A DNA stretch of 64,000 nt. Origin: Roseibacterium elongatum DSM 19469 (GTDB lineage Bacteria; Pseudomonadota; Alphaproteobacteria; Rhodobacterales; Rhodobacteraceae). A program made the position numbers and the translations under genes. How positions within the stretch are numbered: the stretch's first letter is position 1; each line of letters begins with the position of its first letter. The notes below the pieces were generated by a model that saw only the letters and a list, made by a program, of their open reading frames with translations, was not told the origin of the DNA and searched no databases. Below are positions 40,609 through 49,463 of the stretch, one piece after another. The stretch is taken from contig NZ_CP004372.1 of NCBI RefSeq assembly GCF_000590925.1, positions 72,001 to 136,000 on the forward strand. Reading direction: 5' to 3'.

Positions 40609-40695
40609 GCGGGCGTGATGGAATTGGTAGACATATCGGACTTAAAATCCGTGGGCCATCGTGCCGTGGGGGTTCGAGTCCCCCCGCCCGCACCA
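40609..40695 (+). tRNA. tRNA-Leu (anticodon UAA)
   Basis: Acceptor stem GCGGGCG/CGCCCGC, a D arm with TGGAATTGGTAGAC, anticodon loop CTTAAAA giving UAA, a long class II variable arm as expected for leucine, and the T arm GGGGGTTCGAGTCCCCC. CCA is encoded at 40693-40695. Length 87. Confidence 0.95.
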
Positions 40696-40729
40696 CGTTT
40701 TCCTGCAACGGGCACAAGGCCCGATGGGG

Positions 40730-41486
40730 CTATCGCCCTAACGAGAAGCGGCGCATCAGCACCAGCGAGACCCCAAAGGCGTCTTCGGACTGCACCAGGG
40801 GCGAGTCGGCCGGCATCGCCGGTCAGGCGCGTCCAACTGACCGTGCCGTCGAGGCTCCAATCCTCGGACAGGGTGTACCGCGCCCCAAGTTCCAGCCCAT
40901 AGCTGACCACCCCCTCGCCCGGGGCATAGGCTGCGATGCCCGAGGTCAGTGCCTCGGCCCCCGTCACGCCAAAATAGGTGGCGGCATAATCCTCGGACCC
41001 CCACAGCATGCGCGGCCCCGCGGTCACGGTCAGATCCTGCGTGGGGCGCAGGATCGCGTCGATCCCCAGTTCGCCCACCCAGCTTTCGTGCCCGATGACG
41101 CCATAGCGTATGTCGGCAAAGGCCATGAAGGACTCGGCCTGATAGCCGACACCGCCGCCCAACTCGACGCTGAGGTCTATATCGTCCAGTCCGGCAAGTT
41201 CGTCGAAATCATCCGCGTTGCGCGCCCCGACAAGGCGGAACGACCCGCGGGGACGCCACCCATAGGTTACGGCATCGGGATCGGGATCGCCGAATTCAAG
41301 GTCGCCGATCCGCAGGTGATCGAAGGCAAAGCCCCCGCTGGGACCGATGGCATAGTCATCCGAGCCGAAATATTCGGGCGCGACCCGTCCGCCCAACCCG
41401 GCCCAGAAGGACAAGGAGAAGTCCGTCTGCGCGGTAGCCATGCAGGGGCCGATCGCCAACAAGGCGGCACATGCCATGCGTTTCAT
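40730..41486 (-). CDS. MipA/OmpV-family outer membrane protein, frameshifted near its C terminus
   Basis: Signal peptide MKRMACAALLAIGPCMATAQ from ATG 41486, with GGGGGA upstream. The beta-strand-rich body (RVAPEYFGSDDYAIGPSGGF, GVGYQAESFMAFADIRYGV, SYGLELGARYTLSEDWSLDG) fits the MipA/OmpV family. At 40807-40812 (GCCGGCCGACTCG) one extra base shifts the frame. In the corrected frame the protein ends SPLVQSEDAFGVSLVLMRRF SLGR at 40730, giving 251 residues with the usual aromatic barrel end. Read literally, the frame would run on across the tRNA-Leu gene, which is not credible. MipA members are barrels linked to murein enzymes or ion resistance. Confidence 0.82.
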
Positions 41487-41595
41487 TCGATCCCCCATTC
41501 CGGTTATCCGCGTTCATCCATGAGCCGCAGCGACTTTCGGTTGATACATAGCACGACGCGGGGCACAGCATAGTGGTGCCGTGTCATTCATACGT

Positions 41596-41624
41596 GAAAA
41601 AGCGCGCCGCAGTGGCGCGCTTTC
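41596..41624 (-). terminator. Rho-independent terminator of the DUF6280-type gene
   Basis: 10-bp arms AAAGCGCGCC/GGCGCGCTTT (41599-41608 and 41614-41623) with a 5-base loop. On the minus strand the stem ends in five T. It lies 33 bases after the stop at 41656. Confidence 0.85.
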
Positions 41625-41655
41625 ATGCCCGGCACATGACTGGGGGCGGTCGGCG

Positions 41656-41967
41656 TCAGGCGGCTTCGGCCTGGCTGCGGCGCTCGCTTTCCTCGCGGCT
41701 GAGCGCGACCGAGGTCCGCACGCCGCTGGCGACGAACTTCATCAGCCCTTCGACGACACGCTCATTCGGGTCGATGCCGGCGCAGCTCAGCACCTCGCGA
41801 CCATCGCGCGAGCGCGCCCAGCGGGCGATTTGCTCAGGACCATTGCCATATTTCTTGTCATCGGCAATCGCGTCATCAAGTGCCGCGAGAACGACCGCGG
41901 CGAAGAGTTTCCGCGCGCGTTGACCCTGTTCGAAGTTGAAGGCGGTGCCATCAACGAAATCTCGCAT
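41656..41967 (-). CDS. Small conserved protein, DUF6280-type
   Basis: 103 residues: [60 protein letters not shown] and a C-terminal basic/acidic tail. It is highly conserved in Rhodobacterales as I recall it (DUF6280). It is mostly helical and soluble, with no known function. It has its own terminator and is divergent from efp across an AT-rich gap, suggesting strong expression. Confidence 0.75.
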   Translation of the reverse strand: MRDFVDGTAFNFEQGQRARKLFAAVVLAALDDAIADDKKYGNGPEQIARWARSRDGREVLSCAGIDPNERVVEGLMKFVASGVRTSVALSREESERRSQAEAA

Positions 41968-42041
41968 TTCGTCGTCCTTTGTTTTTGCTCTTGCAATTTC
42001 GGCGTGACGCCTCTTATGCCCAGATTCTATGCAGCACAGGG

Positions 42042-42056
42042 ATGCAAATATTGCAT
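42042..42056. promoter_or_regulatory. Palindrome in the AT-rich gap upstream of efp
   Basis: Arms ATGCAA/TTGCAT separated by ATA. It sits in the 216-base divergent region (41968-42183) serving efp and the DUF6280-type gene, which is clearly more AT-rich than its surroundings and so likely holds both promoters. It is a candidate operator; the protein is unknown. Confidence 0.4.
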
Positions 42057-42183
42057 ATGTGGTATTCTGCAAGATCATGGCTTGCAGCAGATGGCTACAG
42101 GTTCCGGTGTATTGTCAGCGTCCCAAGCGCCAGATATAGGAAGCCGCAACGCTTTCTCAAGTTTTTGCCAAGGTTTTGCCTCT

Positions 42184-42747
42184 ATGCCCAAGATCAACGG
42201 GAATGAAATCCGCCCCGGCAACGTCCTCGAACACAATGGTGGCCTGTGGGCCGCGGTGAAGGTCGATCACGTCAAACCCGGCAAGGGCGGGGCCTTTGCA
42301 CAGGTCGAATTGCGCAACCTGCGCAACGGCAGCAAGCTGAATGAACGCTTTCGCTCGGCCGACAAGGTCGAGCGCGTGCGCCTGGAACAAAAGGACCAGC
42401 AGTTCCTGTACGAGCAGGACAGCATGCTGGTCTTCATGGATACCGAAACCTACGAGCAGATCGAATTGCCCGCCGACATCCTCGGCGACCGGCGGCCGTT
42501 CCTGCAGGATGGCATGACCATCGTGGTGGAATTCCACGAATCGGAGGCGCTGAACGCGACCCTGCCGCAAAAGGTCGTCTGCAAAATCGCCGAGACGGAG
42601 CCGGTCGTCAAAGGCCAGACCGCGGCCAACAGCTTCAAACCCGCGATCCTCGACAATGGGGTCAAGGTGATGGTCCCCCCGTTCGTCGGTCAGGACGAAG
42701 ATATCGTCGTCAACACCGAGACGATGGAGTATTCGGAACGCGCCTGA
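42184..42747 (+). CDS. efp: Elongation factor P
   Basis: 187 residues with the three-domain EF-P layout: KOW-like domain I, then two OB domains ending [20 protein letters not shown]. The loop that carries the modifiable residue reads [15 protein letters not shown], with Lys at the tip (KPGKGG), so modification by an EpmA/EpmB-type lysyl-lysine system is the expectation if those genes exist. It relieves ribosome stalling at polyproline. The product list here (FtsY, PopZ-like, acidic protein) is rich in Pro runs. Confidence 0.96.
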   Translation: MPKINGNEIRPGNVLEHNGGLWAAVKVDHVKPGKGGAFAQVELRNLRNGSKLNERFRSADKVERVRLEQKDQQFLYEQDSMLVFMDTETYEQIELPADILGDRRPFLQDGMTIVVEFHESEALNATLPQKVVCKIAETEPVVKGQTAANSFKPAILDNGVKVMVPPFVGQDEDIVVNTETMEYSERA

Positions 42748-42770
42748 TCCGCGCATCGCGACAGCCACAC

Positions 42771-42801
42771 AGGCGCCGGTCCCGCCCGGCGCCTTTTTTT
42801 T
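42771..42801 (+). terminator. Rho-independent terminator of efp
   Basis: 9-bp stem AGGCGCCGG/CCGGCGCCT with a 6-base loop followed by eight T. It is 23 bases after the efp stop and immediately before the convergent rhomboid gene. Confidence 0.93.
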
Positions 42802-42809
42802 CATGCACC

Positions 42810-43667
42810 TCAGTCCCGGCCGCCAGACCAGGGCGAGCGTGGCGTGCGGCGGGACCCAGCGCGCGGAATGCGCGACAGATCGGACAAGGGACGGTCGGCA
42901 TCGCGTGGCATGGGCACGCGGCGCACAACCGGGATCGGGCTGCGGCGTCCGCGCTCGACGACGTAATTGACCTCGTCATGGGGCGGCTTGCCATGGGTGC
43001 GCCCCCACCAAGCCGGCCCGCCACGCCTGAGCCAGGCCGGCAGGATGAGGATCAGACCTGCCGCAAAACCGCCCGCATGCGCCCAGTAGGCGACGCCGCC
43101 ACCGGCCACATCCATCGACAGGCCGTTGAACAACTGCAAGGCAAACCAGATCCCCAGCATCAGCCATGCGGGAATGGTGAACACCTTGATCAGAAAGAAG
43201 ATGATGACCAGCACGTCGATCCGCGCACGCGGAAACAGCAACAGATATCCGCCCATGACCCCGGCAATAGCGCCAGAGGCCCCGACCATGGGAATGGGGG
43301 AATAGGGGTCTGCCAGGATCTGCCCCCCGGCCGCCGCAACCCCCGAGGCGAGGTAGAACAGCAAGAACCCGACATGCCCCAGCAGATCCTCGAGGTTGTC
43401 GCCAAAGATGTACAGAAACAGCATGTTGCCGATCAGGTGCATCCAGCCGCCATGCAGAAACATCGAGGTCACAATCGTATGCTGATCGGTCCCGGCCAGC
43501 ACCTCGCGCGGCACCAGCGCCCATTGATCGAAAAAGGCCGACAGCATCGCCTCGCTTCCCGAAAGCGACGGGAAATAAGCCAGAAACACGACCACATTCA
43601 TCGCGATCAGGGCCCAGGTGACAAAGGGCGTCCGGTTTGACGGGTTGTGATCGCGGATCGGAAACAT
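42810..43667 (-). CDS. Rhomboid-family intramembrane serine protease
   Basis: 285 residues, six or seven helices. Catalytic Ser131 in VGASGAIAGVMGGY and His197 in YWAHAGGFAAG, with the oxyanion Asn81 in MHLIGNMLFLYIFG. It cleaves membrane proteins within or near the bilayer. A basic, Arg/Pro-rich cytoplasmic tail of about 70 residues follows the last helix. The gene is separate from the PopZ-like gene by 63 bases on the same strand. Confidence 0.93.
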   Translation of the reverse strand: MFPIRDHNPSNRTPFVTWALIAMNVVVFLAYFPSLSGSEAMLSAFFDQWALVPREVLAGTDQHTIVTSMFLHGGWMHLIGNMLFLYIFGDNLEDLLGHVGFLLFYLASGVAAAGGQILADPYSPIPMVGASGAIAGVMGGYLLLFPRARIDVLVIIFFLIKVFTIPAWLMLGIWFALQLFNGLSMDVAGGGVAYWAHAGGFAAGLILILPAWLRRGGPAWWGRTHGKPPHDEVNYVVERGRRSPIPVVRRVPMPRDADRPLSDLSRIPRAGSRRTPRSPWSGGRD

Positions 43668-43730
43668 GACCCGTCAACAGTTGGGTGGCCAAGGGCCGAG
43701 GTCAAGCGGGGCCTGTGCCCGGAACCGCAT

Positions 43731-44925
43731 TCAGTCCAACTCGTCGGCGGCCAGCATCAGCCGAATCTCGCGTCGCACCATCTTGCGCACATTCCGCGTA
43801 ATGCGTTGCCCCAATGGGCCTTGCAGCTCTTCGCGGACGACCTCGGCCACGATCTCACGCAGCGTCTCTTCGTCGAGGATTCCGGCTTCGTCTTCGGGGA
43901 AGGTGAAGGGAGAGGCTTCGTCGCCCAGGTCCTCGATCGCGTCATGGCCCGTGTCGTCCTCGACAGGGGACGGGTCGCGCTCGGGCCGCGGCACCTCTTG
44001 CAGCGTCGGGCCCGATGCGGCGACGCGCGCCTCCGCTTCGTGATCCGGCAGGGCCGTCTCAGGCTTTGCATCCTCGGGGGTCGGCTCCTGCGCGTGCGGC
44101 GGTGCCGTGACAGGCGCGGTATCCTGGTCGGCGACTGTCTCGGTCTCACTCTGGGGCTCACCCTCGGGCTCGGACACCTGCATGTCCTGCTTCGGTCGCG
44201 CCAACTCATCCGACCGGCGGCGCGAAAAGATCGGGGTGAATTCGGGCTTGTCTTCTTCGGCTGCCGTGTCCGTGGCCTCGGGGGGCTGGGGTTCCAAATC
44301 GACGGGCATATCGGGCTGTCCCGCCCCCCGCGCGGCGGCAAGATCGCGCAGGGCGCGCTCGGCATTGCTGCCGGGCCAATCCACATCGCCGGTCTCGGGC
44401 TCGAAATCGTCGGGCGCTGCGGCCGATTGCTCGCCCAGGATGTCGGCCACAGCCTCTTCTGCGGCGATGACGTCACGGTCGATTGGCGCGTCGTCCTGGT
44501 CATGGTGCTCAGCCGGCACAGGCGCGGCCATGTCATCGCCCCCCACGCGTCCGGCGACCATGCGCGTCCTCGGGGGCCTCGCCCAGCGCGGCATCTGGTG
44601 CCTCTGTCGCGGGCATCGAGGGGGCATCCTCGGATGCCGCCCCCACCACATCGAATACGGCCAGACGATCGTCTGGCTGCCAGGCGTCGTCAGGCTCGGG
44701 GCTGTCGTCGGCATCCGATTTCAACGGGACCGGCGCCCAGGGATCATCGGGATCGGTGACGCGCAGCGCGGGCGTCAGGACCAACTTGTCGGCGCCTTCC
44801 GAGGGCGGCGGGGGTGTATCGGGTTGATCCACGGACCGCTCCGGCGCGTGGTGATCGGACACCAACCGGCGGATGGAGGACAAAACGTCCTCGATCTCTT
44901 CCGAGCTTTTTGCGGTATCGGACAT
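43731..44925 (-). CDS. PopZ-like polar organising protein candidate (DUF2497-like), frameshifted in this sequence
   Basis: The gene starts at ATG 44925 (MSDTAKSSEEIEDVLSSIRR), GGAGAG upstream. The N-terminal amphipathic helix SSEEIEDVLSSIRRLVSD resembles the N helix of PopZ. A long Pro/Glu/Asp-rich disordered middle and a C-terminal helical pair, ETLREIVAEVVREELQGPLG then RNVRKMVRREIRLML, complete the PopZ layout. The frame breaks at 44561-44566 (GCGC); one base removed gives 397 residues. The order pcm, tolC, this gene is the same as around popZ in other alphaproteobacteria (normally followed by valS, absent here). PopZ condenses at cell poles and anchors chromosome origins. Similarity is limited to the two ends. 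Confidence 0.55.
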
Positions 44926-45112
44926 CACGCTCTCTCCTCAATGATCGGACGCCGACCGGCGCAGCGCCCATCCCGCGCGGTCGACCCCTCGTCCCGGGGG
45001 CCGTTTCAGCGGGCCTTGGGTCGTGAGGATACAGGCAAGGCGCCGTTCACACAACGCATTGCTAAAACACAACCTATTGAGTGGCTTGCGCGCCACCCTT
45101 CAAGTTGCCGGA

Positions 45113-46531
45113 TCACTCGCTGCGGCCGACGCGCTGCAGCACGCTGTCCAGTTGCGCGCCCTGCGGCGAGGCAAACCGCGCCGGTGCGCGCCCGAACAGG
45201 TCGGCATAGGCCTCGGGGTCATATTCGGGCACCGGCAGATCCAGATGCTCGACCGTCAAGAGACCGGAGGCCGCCAGCAAGGCATAGGACGCGATATAAA
45301 GATCCGTCTGCGCCTGAATGCGCGCGATCCGCGCGTTGAGCACATCCTGTTCCGCATCCAGCACGTCGAGTGTCGTGCGCGCGCCCAGCGACGCCTCTTC
45401 GCGCACGCCCTCAAAGGCCAGTTCCGAGGCGGCGATCTGCTGATCGGCGGCCTGGATCTGCGCATTGGCGATGCGCATCTGCGCCCAGGCATTCCCGACA
45501 GCCTGCACATTGACCAGAACCTGCTGGTTCAACCCCGCCCGCACAACGGCGGCCTGGGCCAGGGCCTGGCGTTCGAACGAGGCCAGTTGCCCTCCCCGAT
45601 AGATCGGCTGGGTCAGGGTAATGCCGATCGATGCCCCCTCGCCCGGGTTTCCGGTAAACGGTTCTGGATCGACCTCGGTGTAGGAATAGCGACCGTCCAG
45701 AGTCACACTCGGCAAGTAGGCACTGCGCGCCTCGGCCACGGCCAGTTCGGCGGCCGTCACCTCGTGCTGCAACGCCAGGATGGACGGATGGCTCTGGCGG
45801 GCCAGTGCTTCGGCCTCGGCCTCGCTGCGCGGCAGGCCGGGAATGTGGCCCGGGCCGGACAAGCCGTTGGGATAGCGCCCAATGGCAAGGTTGAAGAGTT
45901 CGCGGCTGATCTCGAGCGTGCCCTGCGCGGCAGCCAGTTGCGAACGCGCCTCGGCCAGCGCGGCCTCGGCCTGTGCGACGTCGGTGCGGGTATCCTCGCC
46001 CACCTCGAACCGATCGCGCGCGGCGCGCAGTTGCTGGGTGATGACACGCACGTTGCCCTGCCGGACATTCACGACCTGGATGTCGCGCCAGACATTCATA
46101 TATGCCGTTACCGCGTCGCGCAGGACCTGCTGTTCAAGCGCGATCAGCTCGTACCGTGTGGCCTGGAGCGTTTCCCGCGCCCCCTGGATCGCGGCGCGCC
46201 GGCCGCCGCCCTGATAGATCACCCATTCGGCGACAAGCGCCGCCGTTGCGGTGGTGGTCTCGTTCACCAGATCGCGCTCGGCCGAGGCGACGAAGTTCAA
46301 CACGGGCCGCAGCGCCGCCATGGCCTGTGCAACGTTCTCGTCATCGATCCGCAGCAGATAGCGGTTCTGTTCCAGCAGGAAGGAATTGGCATAGGCGTCG
46401 GCCATCGCCTGCCGCAACGAATCCGCGGCCGCCGGGGTCGGCACTGCGGCCAGGGCCACGGCCCCCGCGGCCAGCGTCATCCGCAAACCCTGCTTGAGTC
46501 GCCCAAAGCTGAGCCCTGCCCGGTATTGCAT
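45113..46531 (-). CDS. tolC: TolC-family outer membrane efflux protein
   Basis: 472 residues from ATG 46531 (an ATG 17 codons later, just before the signal core, is an alternative). The signal peptide ends PTPAAADS. Two repeats of long helical hairpins and short beta strands follow (ADAYANSFLLEQNRYLLR, VRVITQQLRAARDRFEVGE, and again from AVAEARSAYLPSVTLDG), the TolC trimer design. It is the outer-membrane exit duct for type I secretion or RND efflux. pcm is immediately upstream, a common alphaproteobacterial pair. Confidence 0.93.
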   Translation of the reverse strand: MQYRAGLSFGRLKQGLRMTLAAGAVALAAVPTPAAADSLRQAMADAYANSFLLEQNRYLLRIDDENVAQAMAALRPVLNFVASAERDLVNETTTATAALVAEWVIYQGGGRRAAIQGARETLQATRYELIALEQQVLRDAVTAYMNVWRDIQVVNVRQGNVRVITQQLRAARDRFEVGEDTRTDVAQAEAALAEARSQLAAAQGTLEISRELFNLAIGRYPNGLSGPGHIPGLPRSEAEAEALARQSHPSILALQHEVTAAELAVAEARSAYLPSVTLDGRYSYTEVDPEPFTGNPGEGASIGITLTQPIYRGGQLASFERQALAQAAVVRAGLNQQVLVNVQAVGNAWAQMRIANAQIQAADQQIAASELAFEGVREEASLGARTTLDVLDAEQDVLNARIARIQAQTDLYIASYALLAASGLLTVEHLDLPVPEYDPEAYADLFGRAPARFASPQGAQLDSVLQRVGRSE

Positions 46532-46641
46532 CCGATCGTCCCACCCTGTGTCGCGCGGTGCCGACCCCACGAAGGGCCCGCGCCCGATTTCCGTTTACCC
46601 TTGCACGCGGCAGGCGCGCCGATCCGTCGCCCGCACGCGGA

Positions 46642-47298
46642 TCAGAACACGAAGCTCTGCGCCTTGGCAAAGCCGGGCAGAACCTCGGCCGTTGCGTTGA
46701 ATTCCATGCGCCAGCTGACGCGCCCCTCGGGCGATTTGAACCCGATGCACACCTCGCCCAAGGCGCCTTTCATGAAGATCGCGATGATCTGGCCGCCCGG
46801 TTTCAACTGCTCGATAATCCCGGCCGGCATTTCCTCGATCCCGCCCGAAATCACGATCGCATCGAAGGGGCCATGTTTGGCCGCGCCTTCGGCCAGGGGG
46901 CCGGTGACCACCGCGGCGTTCAAGACGCCCTGTGTCGCGAGGTTGGCCTCGGCCTCCTCGGCCAGTTCGCCATCTTCCTCGACGGCGACGACGGCCTCGA
47001 CCATGCGCGACAGCAGCGCCGTGATGTAGCCCAGCCCCGAACCGATCTCGAGCACGACATCGGTCGGGTCGAGATCGAGCGCATCGAGCATCTTGGCCGT
47101 CGTGCGCGCATCCAGCAATTGCCGGTGCGGCGCCAGTTCGATCGGCCCGCCGACATAGGCCAGATCGCGCTTGGCGTCGGGCACGAACTCTTCTCGCGGG
47201 ATGGAGAGCATCGCGTCGATGATGGTGAACTTGGTCACGTCCGAGGGGCGCACCTGCGTGTCCACCATCGTGACGCGACGGGAAGCGAAATCCGCCAT
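46642..47298 (-). CDS. pcm: Protein-L-isoaspartate O-methyltransferase family protein
   Basis: 218 residues. The SAM-binding VLEIGSGLGYITALLSRM and the N-terminal RREFVPD-like segment (IPREEFVPDAKRDLAYVGGP) identify the PCMT family. The family repairs isoaspartyl residues by methylation. In this alphaproteobacterial subgroup, next to tolC, the true substrate has not been shown, and the usual Ser/Thr substrate-binding stretch is altered (LLDARTTAKM), so a different methylation target is possible. Confidence 0.85.
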   Translation of the reverse strand: MADFASRRVTMVDTQVRPSDVTKFTIIDAMLSIPREEFVPDAKRDLAYVGGPIELAPHRQLLDARTTAKMLDALDLDPTDVVLEIGSGLGYITALLSRMVEAVVAVEEDGELAEEAEANLATQGVLNAAVVTGPLAEGAAKHGPFDAIVISGGIEEMPAGIIEQLKPGGQIIAIFMKGALGEVCIGFKSPEGRVSWRMEFNATAEVLPGFAKAQSFVF

Positions 47299-47501
47299 GT
47301 AACTGAACCAGGTCGTCTAGTTGCGTTGATGGTTTCTCGCACAGTGCGCCGATGCGCGCAACTGTGCCGATGCCCGTTGGGTCGGGTTTGACGCACCTGT
47401 GCCACAGAGCACCGACACCGTGCCCAATGCACGGCATGGAGCCAACCAAGCCACCTTGCACAGGGCGAAACGATCGGATACCTCCGTCTCTACACCACCG
47501 G

Positions 47502-47575
47502 GGCGAGTTGGCGGAGTGGTGACGCAGCGGATTGCAAATCCGTGTACACCGGTTCGATTCCGGTACTCGCCTCCA
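47502..47575 (+). tRNA. tRNA-Cys (anticodon GCA)
   Basis: Acceptor GGCGAGT/ACTCGCC with U discriminator and encoded CCA, anticodon loop with TTGCAAA giving GCA, T arm CCGGTTCGATTCCGG. 74 bases. It lies between pcm and the outer-membrane barrel gene. Confidence 0.95.
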
Positions 47576-47915
47576 ATCTCACGCAGACAGGCCTGACGCA
47601 GTGTCTTTTCAGGTCCCGTGCCCTTGTGCGCACGATGGCAGGTCTGCGGCGTGCGGGTTGTCGGGCACAGCCTGATCATGCGGCGGCCGATCGCACGGTC
47701 ATCTTCACATCCCTGTCTTTTCCACCGCCCTGACTGTGGGTGTAGGAGCCGCCGGCACGGCCAGGCAAGGCGCTCAGCAGCGGTGTGGTGGCCGTCAGAT
47801 CGCGTGGCCAGACCGCCCCGATGCAGGCCGTGGTCACCTTGCTGGCCGCCCTGCCCAGACGTGGCATCGCCCACACTCGTGCCGCCAATACATTCTGAAT
47901 GGCATGAATTTCCTG
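47576..47915. other. Non-coding stretch between tRNA-Cys and the barrel gene
   Basis: About 340 bases in which I find no supported gene. A 70-codon leftward open frame (47676-47888) has no recognisable motif and no convincing ribosome site. Base composition is ordinary. It could contain the tRNA-Cys terminator and upstream control sites of the barrel/hydrolase pair. Confidence 0.45.
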
Positions 47916-47943
47916 TTGAGCGACACAAGCGCTGGCCTACACT
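47916..47943 (+). promoter_or_regulatory. Candidate sigma-70-type promoter for the barrel-hydrolase pair
   Basis: TTGAGC (47916-47921) and TACACT (47938-47943) spaced by 16 bases, about 30 bases before the ATG at 47973. The boxes match the consensus in four and four positions. It is plausible but unproven. Confidence 0.4.
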
Positions 47944-47972
47944 TTGTAGTAGAAAAGTTGGAGAGGGCGTTC

Positions 47973-49463
47973 ATGGTGGTTCAACCCTGCACGAAGACCG
48001 TGCCTGCCGTTCTTTACAAGCACAGGCCGGCCGCGACCCGATATCTCGGTGTCGGTGTGGTGCTGGCAGCGGGCGCTGCGGCGATCATCGCCACCCCGTC
48101 CGCAGCGCAGGAGACCGACCCGTGGCTTCTTTATGACGAGAACGGCACGACGGTGCGGGCCACCCTGCAATTCGGGGCCAACCTTGTCAGTGAGGCCGAC
48201 CTGTTCTGGAACCTTTCGGAAAACGCGGCACCAGGGTCCGGGTTCGACCCGGATGCCACCTGGCTCGAGCTTTACGTGACACCGGGACTGGAATTCGAAA
48301 CCACCTTCGACAGCGGAAATCAGGTTTACGGGCGCCTCTCGGCGGTTGGGTCCTACACGCTTTGGACAGACGCGTTCGATACGGGCGATACCGGGCGTGT
48401 CACACTGGAAGAGGCGTATGTCGGGTTCAGAACCGGTTTTGCCGATGGGGCCGCGCTCGATCTATCCTTCGGGTCGCGGGCGTTGCGCCTGGGCACCGGC
48501 ATGTTGATCTCGGACGGGGCGTCTGACGGGTTCGATCGCGGCGCGCTGAAATTCGGCCCAAGGCGGGCGTGGGAAATCGCGGCCATCGCGGAACTGTCAT
48601 GGGACGACTATACCGGGACGCTGTTCTATATCGATCCGCGCGAGCATGACGATAGCGACAATGGCAATGCGCTGGCCGGGTTCGATTTCCGCTACGATGA
48701 CCCGGCGGGCGGTTACCTGGGTCTGACCTATGTCAGCGTGCTGGAGTCCGACGCGCCCTATCCGCGCGTTGATCCGGTCACGGGTTTGGATATCGTTCCC
48801 GGTGCGCGAGAGGGCACGAATACCCTTGCGCTCTATGCCCGCAGCAATCCGTTCGAGGGGGCGTTCGAAAACGTCTTTCTGACCGGTGATCTGGCCTATC
48901 AATGGAACGACAGCATCGACCTGACCGCCTGGGCCGGGCGCGTGCAGGTCGGCTATACCTTTGCCGACGCGGCCTGGACGCCGACCCTGACCTACAGCTA
49001 CCAGAGCTTTTCCGGCGACGATCCGGACACCGCGGCGCTGGAACGGTTCGACCCGCTGTACTACGACGGCTCGCCCAGCGCCTGGGCGACAGGCTCGAAA
49101 TCGGCGATGGTCTTCATCAATTCGAATGTGCAGTCGCATAATCTGGCGGTGTCGCTGCAACCGACGCAGCGCGATACGATCACCTTCCGTTACGCGCATG
49201 TGCGCGCGAACGAACTGGGCAGCCCCATCCAGTTCGGTCAGGCGACGCGCCCCGGCGCGGGCGGCGGCCTGCTGCAGACCGGGGTGGATGACGCCCATCT
49301 CTCCGACGATTTCTTCATCGAGTATCGCCGCATCATCAACCGCAACACGTTCCTTTCGGCCGGCGTCAGTGTTGCCGTGCCCGGCGAGGGCATCCGAAAC
49401 GTATTTCCGGGGTCCGACCCCAACTGGGTGGGAGGTTTTCTGAATGTCGTCTACAATTTCTAG
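47973..49463 (+). CDS. Outer membrane beta-barrel protein with long signal peptide
   Basis: 496 residues from ATG 47973 with GGAGAGG six bases upstream. The export signal is extended: about 25 polar/basic residues, then GVGVVLAAGAAAIIATPSAA and AQ. The mature protein alternates polar and aromatic strands (WLELYVTPGLEFETTFDSGN, GYTFADAAWTPTLTYSYQSF) and ends GGFLNVVYNF with terminal Phe, the barrel-assembly signal. It resembles alginate-export/OprD-size barrels in outline; specific family membership is not certain. It overlaps the next gene by 20 bases, so the two products are coupled. Confidence 0.75.
   Translation: MVVQPCTKTVPAVLYKHRPAATRYLGVGVVLAAGAAAIIATPSAAQETDPWLLYDENGTTVRATLQFGANLVSEADLFWNLSENAAPGSGFDPDATWLELYVTPGLEFETTFDSGNQVYGRLSAVGSYTLWTDAFDTGDTGRVTLEEAYVGFRTGFADGAALDLSFGSRALRLGTGMLISDGASDGFDRGALKFGPRRAWEIAAIAELSWDDYTGTLFYIDPREHDDSDNGNALAGFDFRYDDPAGGYLGLTYVSVLESDAPYPRVDPVTGLDIVPGAREGTNTLALYARSNPFEGAFENVFLTGDLAYQWNDSIDLTAWAGRVQVGYTFADAAWTPTLTYSYQSFSGDDPDTAALERFDPLYYDGSPSAWATGSKSAMVFINSNVQSHNLAVSLQPTQRDTITFRYAHVRANELGSPIQFGQATRPGAGGGLLQTGVDDAHLSDDFFIEYRRIINRNTFLSAGVSVAVPGEGIRNVFPGSDPNWVGGFLNVVYNF

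Noticed and set aside
40593..41498. Extended MipA-like frame running across the tRNA-Leu gene
   Set aside because: The extension follows an indel at about 40810; the expected C terminus is present in the neighbouring frame and stops before the tRNA.
47676..47888. A 70-codon leftward open frame between tRNA-Cys and the barrel gene
   Set aside because: No motif, no ribosome site of note, and no supporting neighbour; kept as non-coding.
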